Assembly: GCA_964019135.1 (NCBI GenBank)
Contig: OZ025260.1
Span: forward strand, 35,396,254-35,460,253
DNA: 64,000 bases
Origin: Arenicola marina
Lineage: Eukaryota; Annelida; Polychaeta; Arenicolidae
Direction: 5' to 3'
The position numbers and the translations under genes were made by a program. The notes under the pieces are model-generated. The model saw only the letters and a list, made by a program, of their open reading frames with translations. It searched no databases and was not told the DNA's origin. Numbering within the stretch: the first letter of the stretch is position 1; every line of letters begins with the position of its first letter. Positions 52,501 through 57,089 of the stretch are shown piece by piece.

Positions 52501-55500
52501 CCAGTTCTGTGACTGTAGGACGGGCAAAAATCTGCCAGGCCCTGTCAGATTTTTGCCGGTCTTAAAGCCACAGAACTGGGGCTAGATTTAACCTACTCAT
52601 GATGGTTGTAATGCCGAGGTAATAATATATGTAGTAAAAAGTATTTTGCTTTTTATCCGTATCAGCTTATAAGAAGTTGGTCAATTCACAGTATGTTGAA
52701 GAAAGGGTACCACGTGTCTTCAACAGAAGCTTTGCGATCTACTTTATTCTTGGTTTTGTACGTTTCCCATAATGATATATAATTTAAGACTACACGACTG
52801 ATATTTAAAAGTTGACAGCAAATGATACATTACTCTCTTCATTCAACTTTTTTTTCAGTCAATCTTCTCTTAAAATATCAAGCATTGTGGGGTGGAGTGT
52901 AAATGTCTAAGTCAAAACATGTTTTTCAGTACCCGAAAGTTCTTAAATCGCTGATCAATTTCCCTTCAAGGCACGCCCTCACCCCCCAGACAATGGGATG
53001 CTGCGGGCGATAATAGTGCATTCGCCAGATGGCAGCAGAATAGCCTCGTAGGCCACTAGGTGGAGCTAATGCGTGGAACTTCCTTAACGCGTGGCATATA
53101 ATTATATATTTTTTTCACATGGGCTTTTTATTTTGTCAGTGCAATGTATGGTCTCATTAAAACTAATCTGTGGAGTTTTGCACTCTAGTCTGTGAAGATC
53201 AGCTCCTCGACCTCATCCTCATGGTGGACGCCTCTGCCAGCATCGGCGGGCTCAACTATGGAAAGGTCAAGGCATTCCTTGGTGACGTCATCAACAGCCT
53301 TGACATTGGCCCCGACGCTGTGCACGTGGGTTTGATTAGGTTCTCAGAGTTCGACACAACAGTGTTAGAGCTCGTGGATAGCAACACGAAGGAAGATATC
53401 AAGGCAAGTCGTTCTCTGGTCCTAGGAAGCCTCTGCTTATTTTAGTCGACGGCAATGGGAGATGATCACTTCTTTTCACTTCATTGACGGATTCAGTTTA
53501 CCGTTTAGTGCAAACTTACGCATGAGTATTTCCATCACTAAAGAGCACCATTGTCCCATGTGGTTTCTATGGCATTCGGTACCCAAATGAAAATCCGAAT
53601 GCTTCCCATTGAATGCATTTCTTTCCGGTTTTCGCACACGGCAAGATTTAGAACTGGACTCTACTCGAAGATGACAACACCACATAATTATCAGTGATTA
53701 TATATCTTGATTCAGAACATCATCGAAAATTTAGAATACGAAGCAGGCACGACGGCCACCCACACTGCCATAGATAACATGGTTAACATGTTCCAAAACA
53801 AGTGAGTTACCCTCTCACGTAATATTTTCATGTTTTGAATCCCTCCGTGGGTGCAAGTGGATTATCCTATACTGCTATTACGCAGTGCCATACAGGAACA
53901 GGATTCTCACCGTAACATGCTGTTTTACATGGTACAACTAAAGTATTTGTGCAAGTAGATTCTCGCCATGACGTTAATACACATCGCTGTCCCATTAACA
54001 GCGGCCGGTCAGAAGCTGTCCCAGTGGGTATATTGATCACGGACGGACAGTCGAACCACAGAGACTTCACCGCCAGATCTGTCATGGTGAGTCCAATTAT
54101 CTCTAGTCTAGTGCATAGTACTAAAAGGGGATGCAAATAAGAAAAAAATATGCCTAAAAGTACGTTACATGTCTTGTTCTTAAATCTGAAATCTCCCCGT
54201 GTCTGTGATGAACTCTGTAACGGCTTGGAACACTGAAAAGCTTTCATTTGTGCTTATTTTTCCGTACCGGTTGAGCTTCTAACAGATCAGTAATCTGCGT
54301 GGGAGTGAGATGCTATATTCCAGTGAGATGTCATACTACTTTGGTAGTGCGCGAGGGTTAACGTTCACCGTCCACGAAGATCGCAATTTTTTTATTTTGA
54401 ACTGCTGGATAACACGGCACCAAATATTTCCAGCTTTAGTTACTCATGTCTAAATCATTGTATATTTCTTTAATATATATAATTTAGAGACCGATGTAAT
54501 ATTATCCGCTCAATCCTACCCCCCTCCCCCCGGCCCTCCCCTCGCCACCATCACACCTCTAGTCCGCTCGCGCCGCCATCTCTGACCTGATCTTGATAGC
54601 CGTGGCTGTGGACCGCCCTGAAGTGTCTGACGCCGTGGACATGAATGAGCTGAGACTGATCGCCTCTGGCACCGGGGACAGCAACATCCTGACCGTCGAC
54701 CAGTTCGGCGGACTCGTCGACATCGTCAACACTGTGGCTCATCTCATCTGCGAACGTGAGTCCTTCATGTCGGTTCATGTCCTTCTCGTGAGTAAAGCGT
54801 CCGACCCTCACGGTCTTAATCAACCGTCGCTAAGTGGGCAGGACTGGAAAGAATATGCATGCAAACCCTCAACCCAATCTTACGAGTTGTCTGACTGACG
54901 GTCAGATTATTGTTCGTGCAAACAGTCCATGCAATGGATTGGGCTTTTGCCGCAATCGACGTTACTTGCGTGGCAGAATTACCTATAAAATAACACCGAC
55001 GATTGTCCGCGCTTCCATTAATTCTATCACTAATATCTCGCTCTAACCAAAATGGTCATTGGCTGTAACTTGTGTATATTCATACGGGCGGCTCTCATTA
55101 GTGCCACCGCGTGAGATAGGGTCAGATGTGCCCGTCAATGCGCATGGTGCGACGTCGTTTCAGACATCTTGTCTGACTAGACATTAAAGCTGTGGGGGGA
55201 GGAGGGGGGGGGGGGGGGGGGTGTAGTCCACGTGTCTAGAATATATATCAAAGCAATTATGGATTTTTGATAACTACGGAAATGATAATTCATTTCTTAG
55301 CGGTAATATATTTTTAAGCATGACATTGTATTTTCTTTTTTGCATTTTCCTTTCAGCCGAGGACATTACATTGGCAGGTCAGTTACGAGATTGCATGGGA
55401 AGGATAACTGTTGCAAGAAAATCCACGGAGCATTCTGCACGGTCTTCGGCTTATTATTTACGATTTACGATACATGGCCACCTTACTTCACCACGCCTCT

Positions 55501-56645
55501 GTTACATGGAATTGCAACTTAAACATCATTTACTTTAATTTATCGTATCACATTACACCTTACAGCATCTAGTATGCTACCCAGCTCACTACTACTCTTG
55601 TATTACAGTAATATACTTATCTGTGATACGACACTGTTGCTTTGTATCCCGACATCAGTTCCCTGCACGATCGCATCACTTCTAAGTGAGACTAAATTAC
55701 CAATCGTATCAATTCAACACTTCACGTTGCATCATGCTTCTTTTGCACCCGGTCTTATTGTCAAGGCATAACATTTTTCCTCTGACGCAGAGGATTGCTC
55801 TGAAGTTCTGATGGTGGGCGAAGACAAGGTGTGGAAAGAATACTACGGCGCCTACGAGCTAACGGAAAACACCTGCACGGGAGACTCTCACCGCGTCTAC
55901 AGACACGTGAACGGCGTATGGTGGATTTTCTTCGTGCCCGACTTCTCAGATCTCCCGGGAGACCTGGGCCCGGGACCTTACGACCTTTGGGCCGTCACGT
56001 TTGACGTCTGTGATGGGTTCCGTAAGTGTGCCATTAAGTGGTGACTGTAGGGTCAAGTATACAAAGTGGAGCCTCCCCCAATTCTTCCAAGAATCCACCC
56101 TATACAAAGTGCACAGATCCCCCACGCCCCACCCTTTTGTTCAAAACCCTGGGTTTGGATCCGCCCTTTGCGTTACAGTAATTGTCTAACGGTGACTTGG
56201 TCCAACCATGGCCTAGTTAATCTTGATGTTCCCCACCAACTATTTATATGTTTCAGTCATTACTGACCTATTCATTTGTTCCTCGCCATTGACTGTCCAA
56301 TTGTTCATTGCGTTGCATCCGTTGGTCATCAATCTATTGCTCCAGCAATTGTCCAACTCTCGACATTGTTCCAGCTATTGCTGAACTATTCATTATGTTC
56401 CAGCCATTGTTCATTTTGTTTAAGCCGTTTACCAACTATTTATGTGTTCCAGCCATTGTTTATGGTGTTCCAGGCATTGTTCATGGTGTTCAAGCCATTG
56501 TCCAAATGTTGATTATCTTCCAGCCGTTGCCGTCCTGGAGTCTGTGACGGAGGCCAATCCGTCCTCCGCGGACACCAACTGGGTCGAACACGACACGGAT
56601 TCAAATACCTTTATCTACATGGGAGCTGAATCCTATTGCTTCTAA
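25444..56645 (+). CDS. tandem VWA-domain extracellular-type protein, multi-exon gene (5' incomplete)
   Basis: Sixteen exons are inferred from splice consensus, phase and homology between the two halves: 25444-25529, 25808-25893, 26128-26320, 27695-27712, 28268-28498, 46484-46551, 49222-49372, 51047-51169, 51665-51793, 53189-53403, 53716-53801, 54002-54086, 54563-54755, 55357-55377, 55791-56021, 56524-56645. Domain order: partial VWA 1, an unrecognised ~77-residue module, a Cys-rich segment, a Pro/Thr-rich linker, a complete VWA 2 with MIDAS motif DASAS, a second copy of the module, and a short tail ending YCF-stop. VWA domains usually bind protein ligands through a metal ion. The linker and cysteines suggest a secreted or matrix protein, but no signal peptide is in the window. 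From the end of exon 5 to the stop the chain is 474 codons with no frame break. The second exon listed has two apparent frameshifts. The exon 5 to 6 junction crosses an 18-kb repeat-filled intron, so two separate genes remain possible. Confidence 0.65.
25808..25893 (+). CDS. VWA domain 1, third exon part, frame damaged
   Basis: 86 bp between atggcag and gtaagg. It clearly encodes VPVGILITDGMSN, the VWA strand ending in the conserved ITDG, and a TANAVM end matching TARSVM in the partner exon. The frame entering from the previous exon does not reach VPVG without one extra base near 25824. A second base is missing near 25871, giving an in-frame TGA after NFMD. The partner exon at 54002-54086 is intact. 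Either this half is decaying or the assembly has two indel errors. Confidence 0.7.
26128..26320 (+). CDS. VWA domain 1, C-terminal exon
   Basis: 193 bp, open throughout, entering in phase 0 and ending in phase 1 at gtgagt. It encodes AARAAFPELMMIAVAVDRP, then DAVDMNELRLIASG, and ends HLICE, the last strand and helix of a VWA domain. It has the same length as, and is highly similar to, 54563-54755. The intact frame here contrasts with the damaged exon just upstream. Confidence 0.88.
27695..27712 (+). CDS. 18-bp microexon (candidate)
   Basis: A phase 1 to phase 1 microexon of 18 bp coding for PEPNQS plus a split codon, bounded by a pyrimidine tract ending gctgcag and the donor gttggt. Support comes from the equivalent position in the second half, where a 21-bp exon (55357-55377) also starts with PE and has the same phases. 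Because the length is a multiple of 3 it could be skipped without changing frame. Confidence 0.5.
28268..28498 (+). CDS. unrecognised module, copy 1 (77 codons)
   Basis: 231 bp, phase 1 in and out, acceptor at ttgaag and donor gtaagt. It encodes DCTEVLMVDGDKVWKEYFG, then VYELTSESC, VYLHVSGVFWLFYIAD, then GPGPFDVWAISPNKC. The pattern of spaced aromatics, GxY and WLFY resembles small modules seen in many invertebrate extracellular proteins, but I cannot name a family. The length is identical to copy 2 at 55791-56021. The upstream intron sequence read in frame looks like a signal peptide (MTLFACIRIFCLALLFSAVEG), which probably reflects the T-rich acceptor tract. Confidence 0.82.
28499..30100 (+). 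other. intron sequence, start of the ~18-kb intron
   Basis: No exon is recognised. It contains a C-run at 28525-28538 and a G/A-rich run near 29016-29028. A moderately GC-rich stretch at 29074-29290 has an open minus frame that I could not identify. Confidence 0.45.
30115..30310. repeat. degenerate ttggcgaccc repeats
   Basis: Four related motifs: cattggcgaccccgaaatca at 30117, cattggtaatccggaa near 30188, tattggcaatccagaatc near 30222, and cattggcgaccctggaatca near 30291. The form CA|TTGGCGACCC looks like an LTR end followed by a tRNA primer-binding site, but no LTR pair or gag/pol was found. The origin is uncertain. Confidence 0.35.
30844..30911. repeat. 15-bp minisatellite
   Basis: About 4.5 copies of gggccgtttattctg with one divergent unit (ggcatgattattctg). 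Translated on the plus strand it gives a 5-residue repeat (LGPFI), which is incidental. Confidence 0.85.
31140..31205. repeat. SINE tail fragment
   Basis: The stretch ending attgaagcttcctgaataac followed by caaccaaccaacc resembles the 3' part of the SINE at 31797-32163 (gttaaagcatcctgaatata, caaccaacca). No tRNA-like head is attached, so this is a truncated or divergent copy. Confidence 0.45.
31797..32163 (+). mobile_element. tRNA-derived SINE, interrupted copy
   Basis: The head cccgatagctcagtgggtta followed by gagcgctcgc is a tRNA-like A-box region. The body includes cccatgtccttcttcgcaaa, then a gggacgtggctccactctcc stretch, and the tail cctgaatata-caaccaacca. A second copy with the same head and body lies at 63551-63790. 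This copy is interrupted after gctctg by a 106-bp inverted-repeat element (31847-31952). Removing that element restores agreement with the second copy. Confidence 0.85.
31847..31952. mobile_element. 106-bp inverted-repeat element nested in the SINE
   Basis: The ends are inverted repeats of about 32 bp: GGCCCGTAAGTTCGAA at the left and TTCGAACTTACGGGCC at the right, extending inwards with a few mismatches through the caggggc stretch. It is flanked by CTG on both sides (31844-31846 and 31953-31955), a 3-bp target duplication. The empty site is seen in the other SINE copy (gctctggccacttgag). The GGCCCGTA terminus and CWG duplication match the larger element at 42207-43170, in the style of PIF/Harbinger non-autonomous elements. 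Confidence 0.85.
32164..32360. other. intron sequence between mobile elements
   Basis: No coding or mobile feature is recognised between the SINE tail and the start of the 20-bp minisatellite element. Confidence 0.5.
32361..33303 (+). mobile_element. dispersed element carrying a 20-bp minisatellite, copy 1
   Basis: One flank carries agaccgtcac-ccagggtgaaggatgatgacg and a gcgacctacagagacgcac stretch. The other carries gtcgcgcacacacacggatt followed by tgagcgatactctacccgaa. Between them lies the 20-bp array. The same flanks in reverse orientation border the arrays at 38104-38725 and 49998-50699. Because non-repeat flanks travel with the array, the whole is a dispersed repeat family. No coding sequence is seen, and the class is unknown. 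Confidence 0.75.
32460..33185. repeat. 20-bp minisatellite (cagatccagatttgacccct)
   Basis: About 36 imperfect copies of cagatccagatttgacccct, with many units of 18-21 bp. It is the internal part of the dispersed element at 32361-33303. The reverse-complement form makes up the arrays at 38210-38650 and 50108-50615. Confidence 0.92.
33304..34365. other. intron sequence with small inverted motifs
   Basis: Contains ggaaactttgtgtccgaaa near 33588 and a facing cgacacaaagtttccgaaac near 33648, an inverted pair about 50 bp apart. A related string recurs near 33733, and similar aaagttt/cggg motifs occur near 36910-36975. G-runs lie at 33799-33812 and 34251-34269. No gene is recognised. Confidence 0.5.
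34366..35530. repeat. 53-bp minisatellite
   Basis: About 22 copies of a 53-bp unit: ggtgccggaaaggtgacagc, then gttgtggtatgaagactgtg, then tgcaggaagggga. The centre (34544-35030) is nearly perfect and both ends decay. Like the 70-bp satellite, its unit has no stop in any minus-strand frame and is not a multiple of 3, giving a 340-codon minus frame (34518-35540) with a 53-residue period. I treat that frame as an artefact. Confidence 0.92.
35556..36002. mobile_element. ~447-bp inverted-repeat element
   Basis: The left end acccaaaatgtcatagcgac, followed by gaaaaaaacgtca, faces a right end tgacgttttcatcactatga followed by cattttgggtt. This is about 33 bp of imperfect inverted repeat enclosing ~380 bp. 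The inner flanks (cagtttaacactatg against the complement of aaaattaaaactgtgg) also show weak inverted similarity. There is no transposase and the target duplication is unclear. Confidence 0.65.
36003..37147. other. intron sequence with an unassigned open stretch
   Basis: Between about 36600 and 37200 both strands are unusually open (198 codons plus, 127 codons minus). The minus reading contains WYVVADPTSAKFKWIDESVE and looks slightly more protein-like, but I recognise no family. It could be a fragment of a mobile-element gene or chance. Confidence 0.3.
37148..37425 (+). mobile_element. dispersed repeat module B, copy 1
   Basis: Begins ggtatccgacatggctcggt. Later landmarks are ttccttaaccactggaagat, acacatattgtcctttg and gccgtatcgcctttc. 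The same order of landmarks occurs at 49688-49998, where the module leads straight into the 20-bp minisatellite element. This is probably the front part of the same composite element without its array. Confidence 0.6.
37426..38103. other. intron sequence, nothing recognised
   Basis: No coding exon, mobile-element terminus or tandem array was recognised here. Confidence 0.5.
38104..38725 (-). mobile_element. dispersed element carrying a 20-bp minisatellite, copy 2
   Basis: Reverse orientation relative to copy 1. It starts atcgctcaaatccgcgagtg and ends catcatccttcaccctgtgg-gtgacggtctcg, with the 20-bp array (aatctggatctgaggggtca) at 38210-38650. The flanks are the reverse complement of those at 32361-33303. 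Confidence 0.75.
38210..38650. repeat. 20-bp minisatellite, reverse orientation
   Basis: About 22 units of aatctggatctgaggggtca type inside the dispersed element copy at 38104-38725. Confidence 0.92.
38726..39764. other. intron sequence with a short ccgctctataggggtat repeat
   Basis: Three partial copies of a tccgctctataggggtatct motif lie at about 39028-39110, just after a C-run (38991-39007). The rest is AT-rich without a recognised feature. Confidence 0.5.
39765..39980. repeat. 15-bp minisatellite (cccacccacaaacat)
   Basis: About 14 irregular copies of a 15-bp C/A-rich unit such as cccacccacaaacat. The minus-strand reading gives a GGM/GGV-rich peptide, which is incidental. Confidence 0.8.
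39981..40645. other. intron sequence, nothing recognised
   Basis: Includes a purine-rich patch (gagagggcgagagaggtaag) near 40435. No coding or mobile feature is recognised. Confidence 0.45.
40646..41085. repeat. irregular gttgcaaaatgtccgccc repeats
   Basis: About ten degenerate copies of a gttgcaaaatgtccgccc motif at uneven spacing of 25-45 bp, interrupted by unique sequence at 40920-41030. The core tgtccgcccacc also occurs in the 70-bp satellite, but nothing else is shared. Confidence 0.6.
41163..41312. repeat. TG-rich low-complexity sequence
   Basis: A run of gtgtgtctgtgt-type dinucleotide-like sequence with interruptions. Open frames on both strands across it are compositional artefacts. 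Confidence 0.85.
41313..42206. other. intron sequence with small repeats
   Basis: An irregular gtgtcgaatgtcgattt repeat lies at about 41755-41940. A short direct repeat cgagaacgcgagaacgtgag at about 42087 faces ctcgcgttctcg at about 42159, forming a small hairpin. No gene is recognised. Confidence 0.5.
42207..43170. mobile_element. 964-bp element with perfect 25-bp terminal inverted repeats
   Basis: The left end GGCCCGTATTCTGTATGCAT plus CTTAA and the right end TTAAG plus ATGCATACAGAATACGGGCC are perfect reverse complements. Both are flanked by CAG (42204-42206 and 43171-43173), a 3-bp target duplication. No transposase is visible inside, so it is non-autonomous. The ends and CWG-type duplication match the nested element at 31847-31952. 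Three-base duplications with GGCCCGTATTC-like termini suggest the PIF/Harbinger group, by inference. It sits in a 20-bp repeat (agcccggcgcccagagccat), parts of which lie on both sides. Confidence 0.88.
43171..43305. repeat. 20-bp minisatellite (agcccggcgcccagagccat)
   Basis: Six to seven imperfect 20-bp units. Half a unit (atggcccggcgccca) also lies left of the 964-bp element at about 42191-42205, so the element inserted into this array. Confidence 0.8.
43310..44030 (+). pseudogene. non-LTR retrotransposon reverse transcriptase relic
   Basis: Degraded reading with several frameshifts. In order: DLFRAFDTINHE (the motif with the first catalytic Asp), RKQYVNIDDTRSELG, a GVPHGCILGPL-like motif, then HELKNISEWLNINELSLN, then LAWGYHTTRLEKL and KKAIRIITQSK. 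These are hallmark stretches of the CR1/jockey-like LINE reverse transcriptase. The 5' part is missing, so it is a truncated dead copy. An AT-rich 3' tail may extend to about 44340. Confidence 0.85.
44031..46483. other. AT-rich intron sequence
   Basis: After the LINE relic the sequence is AT-rich. It has a simple tta/tac-rich tract at about 45485-45740 and no recognised exon. A polypyrimidine-poor stretch ending catctgtag precedes the exon at 46484. Confidence 0.5.
46484..46551 (+). CDS. short Cys-containing exon (candidate)
   Basis: 68 bp entering in phase 1 and leaving in phase 0, which fits both the donor of the exon at 28268-28498 and the acceptor at 49222. It encodes EVICDADAALDACSILDES and PHK. 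Its donor (gtaggg) is also the first base of an inverted-repeat mobile element, so the exon end may have been set by the insertion. I do not recognise the sequence. Two cysteines fit the Cys-rich exon that follows. Confidence 0.5.
46552..48257. mobile_element. ~1.7-kb inverted-repeat element with internal minisatellite
   Basis: The left end GTAGGGAGGGGAAAATGGGG followed by CAAAATGACC faces the right end GGTCATTTTGCCCCAGGTTC followed by CCCTAC; 15 bases (TGGGGCAAAATGACC) match exactly. Further copies of the ggggcaaaatgaccca motif lie inside, near 46925 and 48015-48065. The centre is the 33-bp array at 47109-47835. No transposase was recognised, and the target duplication is not clear. Confidence 0.65.
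47109..47835. repeat. 33-bp minisatellite
   Basis: About 22 units of gagcttgaagaagggagagc followed by tgtgcatcccagg (33 bp, 11 codons). Because the unit is a multiple of 3, four frames stay open over long distances: plus ELEEGRAVHPR-type and LKKGELCIPGS-type repeats, minus FFKLPGMHSSP-type and LLQAPWDAQLS-type repeats, the longest 216 codons (47304-47954). Coding is possible but unsupported; the array sits inside a mobile element. Confidence 0.88.
48258..49221. other. intron sequence
   Basis: A G-rich stretch at about 48310-48445 precedes AT-rich sequence. No exon or mobile element is recognised until the acceptor ggcacag at 49215-49221. Confidence 0.5.
49222..49372 (+). CDS. Cys-rich exon
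   Basis: 151 bp, phase 0 in and phase 1 out, acceptor ggcacag and donor gtcagt. It encodes DCLESVGDECDQDWLVDCIT, then AFCDDTWCDFLLEMSATCAG and a PLPPDC end: seven cysteines in 50 residues, so probably disulphide-bonded and extracellular. GC-rich with no stops. I recognise no named domain. Confidence 0.75.
49373..49687. other. intron sequence
   Basis: Contains a short TG-rich stretch (about 49605-49632). Nothing else is recognised. Confidence 0.5.
49688..49998 (+). mobile_element. dispersed repeat module B, copy 2
   Basis: Shares ggtatccgacatggctcggt, ttccttaaccattgggagat, acacatatggtcctctgg and gccgtgccgcctttc landmarks with 37148-37425. It runs directly into the minisatellite-carrying element at 49998, suggesting that 49688-50699 is closest to a full-length composite element of about 1 kb. 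Confidence 0.65.
49998..50699 (-). mobile_element. dispersed element carrying a 20-bp minisatellite, copy 3
   Basis: Reverse orientation, like copy 2. It starts gcctttcagggtggagtatt-gctcaacgctgcg and ends catcatccttcaccctgtgg-gtgacggtg. The array at 50108-50615 lies between. The left flank aligns with the complement of 33190-33300. Confidence 0.75.
50108..50615. repeat. 20-bp minisatellite, reverse orientation
   Basis: About 25 units of aatctggatctgaggggtca, the complement of the array at 32460-33185, with the same kinds of variants (agaggtca, aaggggcc). Confidence 0.92.
50700..50925. repeat. (att)n-like low-complexity tract
   Basis: A/T trinucleotide-rich sequence (attattattat with interruptions) within the intron. 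Open frames rich in Ile across it are artefacts. Confidence 0.8.
51047..51169 (+). CDS. proline-rich and Cys-rich exon
   Basis: 123 bp, phase 1 in and out, acceptor cctttcag and donor gtaagt. It encodes PPPTPPPPPPPTPTSPPCEG, then a short stretch ending DACQCACHCEAEEC: a proline hinge followed by six closely spaced cysteines. Typical of a linker in a secreted protein. Confidence 0.8.
51665..51793 (+). CDS. Thr/Pro-rich linker exon
   Basis: 129 bp, phase 1 in and out, acceptor gttttcag and donor gtgagt. It encodes about five copies of TTTPGP (PTTTPGPTTTPGP...), a mucin-like linker likely to carry O-glycans. The repeat unit is 18 bp (cctacaaccactccaggg), so unit number may vary between alleles. 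Confidence 0.85.
52009..52078. repeat. 19-bp tandem repeat, four copies
   Basis: Four near-perfect copies of cgatattgtcatctatgta in the intron before VWA domain 2. Confidence 0.92.
52476..52606. mobile_element. ~130-bp foldback element
   Basis: Arms of about 55 bp: left gaggattcaacc-like start, ctagccccagttctgtg, then cgggcaaaaatctg; right cagatttttgccgg, then cacagaactggggctag and acctactcatga. They pair with few mismatches around an ~11-bp loop (ccaggccctgt). Typical of a small inverted-repeat element. No clear target duplication. Confidence 0.8.
52607..53188. other. intron sequence
   Basis: AT-rich, no recognised feature until the acceptor cactctag at 53181-53188. Confidence 0.5.
53189..53403 (+). 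CDS. VWA domain 2, N-terminal exon with MIDAS motif
   Basis: 215 bp, phase 1 in and phase 0 out. It encodes DLILMVDASASIGGLNYGKV, in which DASAS is the DxSxS metal-binding motif of a VWA domain, followed by VHVGLIRFSEFDTTVLELVD. The donor reads AAG|gcaagt, a GC rather than GT donor with an otherwise strong consensus. Confidence 0.92.
53716..53801 (+). CDS. VWA domain 2, middle exon
   Basis: 86 bp, phase 0 in and phase 2 out, acceptor gattcag and donor gtgagt. It encodes NIIENLEYEAGTTATHTAID and a NMVNMFQN end. The GTTAT threonines match the MIDAS threonine loop. Same length and phases as 25444-25529. Confidence 0.88.
54002..54086 (+). CDS. VWA domain 2, third exon part
   Basis: 85 bp, phase 2 in and phase 0 out. 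It encodes GRSEAVPVGILITDGQSNHR and DFTARSVM. ITDG carries the third MIDAS residue (Asp). The frame is intact, unlike the equivalent exon in the first half. Confidence 0.9.
54563..54755 (+). CDS. VWA domain 2, C-terminal exon
   Basis: 193 bp, phase 0 in and phase 1 out, donor gtgagt. It encodes SARAAISDLILIAVAVDRPE, then DAVDMNELRLIASGTGDSN and ends HLICE. It completes the VWA fold. Strong DNA-level similarity to 26128-26320. Confidence 0.92.
54756..55356. other. intron sequence
   Basis: Holds a long G-run at about 55196-55222. No other feature is recognised. Confidence 0.5.
55357..55377 (+). CDS. 21-bp microexon (candidate)
   Basis: Phase 1 in and out, coding for PEDITLA plus a split codon. 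It has a strong acceptor (cattttcctttcag) and donor gtcagt. It matches the position, phase and PE start of the 18-bp microexon in the first half. Confidence 0.6.
55791..56021 (+). CDS. unrecognised module, copy 2 (77 codons)
   Basis: 231 bp, phase 1 in and out, acceptor gacgcag and donor gtaagt. It encodes DCSEVLMVGEDKVWKEYYGA, YELTENTC, VYRHVNGVWWIFFVPD, then GPGPYDLWAVTFDVC. Cysteines, GxY and the aromatic core are conserved with copy 1. Family not recognised. Confidence 0.9.
56022..56523. other. last intron with repeated acceptor-like units
   Basis: From about 56270 the intron is an irregular repeat of a gttccagccattgttcat motif. Each unit has a pyrimidine stretch and CAG followed by CC, like the true acceptor cttccag|CCGTTGCC at 56523. 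Strong look-alikes end near 56374, 56402, 56452 and 56473. Confidence 0.7.
56524..56645 (+). CDS. terminal exon with stop codon
   Basis: Enters in phase 1 and encodes PVAVLESVTEANPSSADTNW, then VEHDTDSNTFIYMG and ends ESYCF followed by TAA at 56643-56645. It probably completes the second module. The first module has no equivalent exon and continues into the Cys-rich exons instead. Confidence 0.85.
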
Positions 56646-56776
56646 CTGGGGCATGTATGTCACTTGATAAGTTAACTCTTCCGCGTGCTACTTCGAACAC
56701 TTCTGACAATGTGTTAGATAGTCAGTATATCCGAATGCCATATTCAAAATGACTGTTGCATGCCATTAACCATACT

Positions 56777-57089
56777 ATTAAACAAATCCAAAAATAAGTC
56801 TTTTTTTCTAGCGCGTACACATCATAATGACCACCTCGATATATGTTTGAAATATATTTAAATGAGTTTGTATTGGTCAACCATGGTAAAAAACAACCAC
56901 AGCAACACAGCAATACATGGACTACTTGATTGATTGCCGAAGTCTTCTATTTGTACTTTCCAGGGCATGTTCTTGACGCTATAGAGGATACATACAACGG
57001 TGGTTGGCAGCCTGAACAGTTGTAGCAAGGTGACTGTGCATGAAGAATGGTAAATGTTATTGTTCGTCAACCGGGACGATGAAAATAAA
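56777..57089 (+). terminator. candidate polyadenylation signals
   Basis: ATTAAA at 56777-56782, about 130 bp after the stop, and AATAAA at 57084-57089; another AATAAA lies at 57250-57255. Which is used cannot be told from sequence. Confidence 0.4.
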
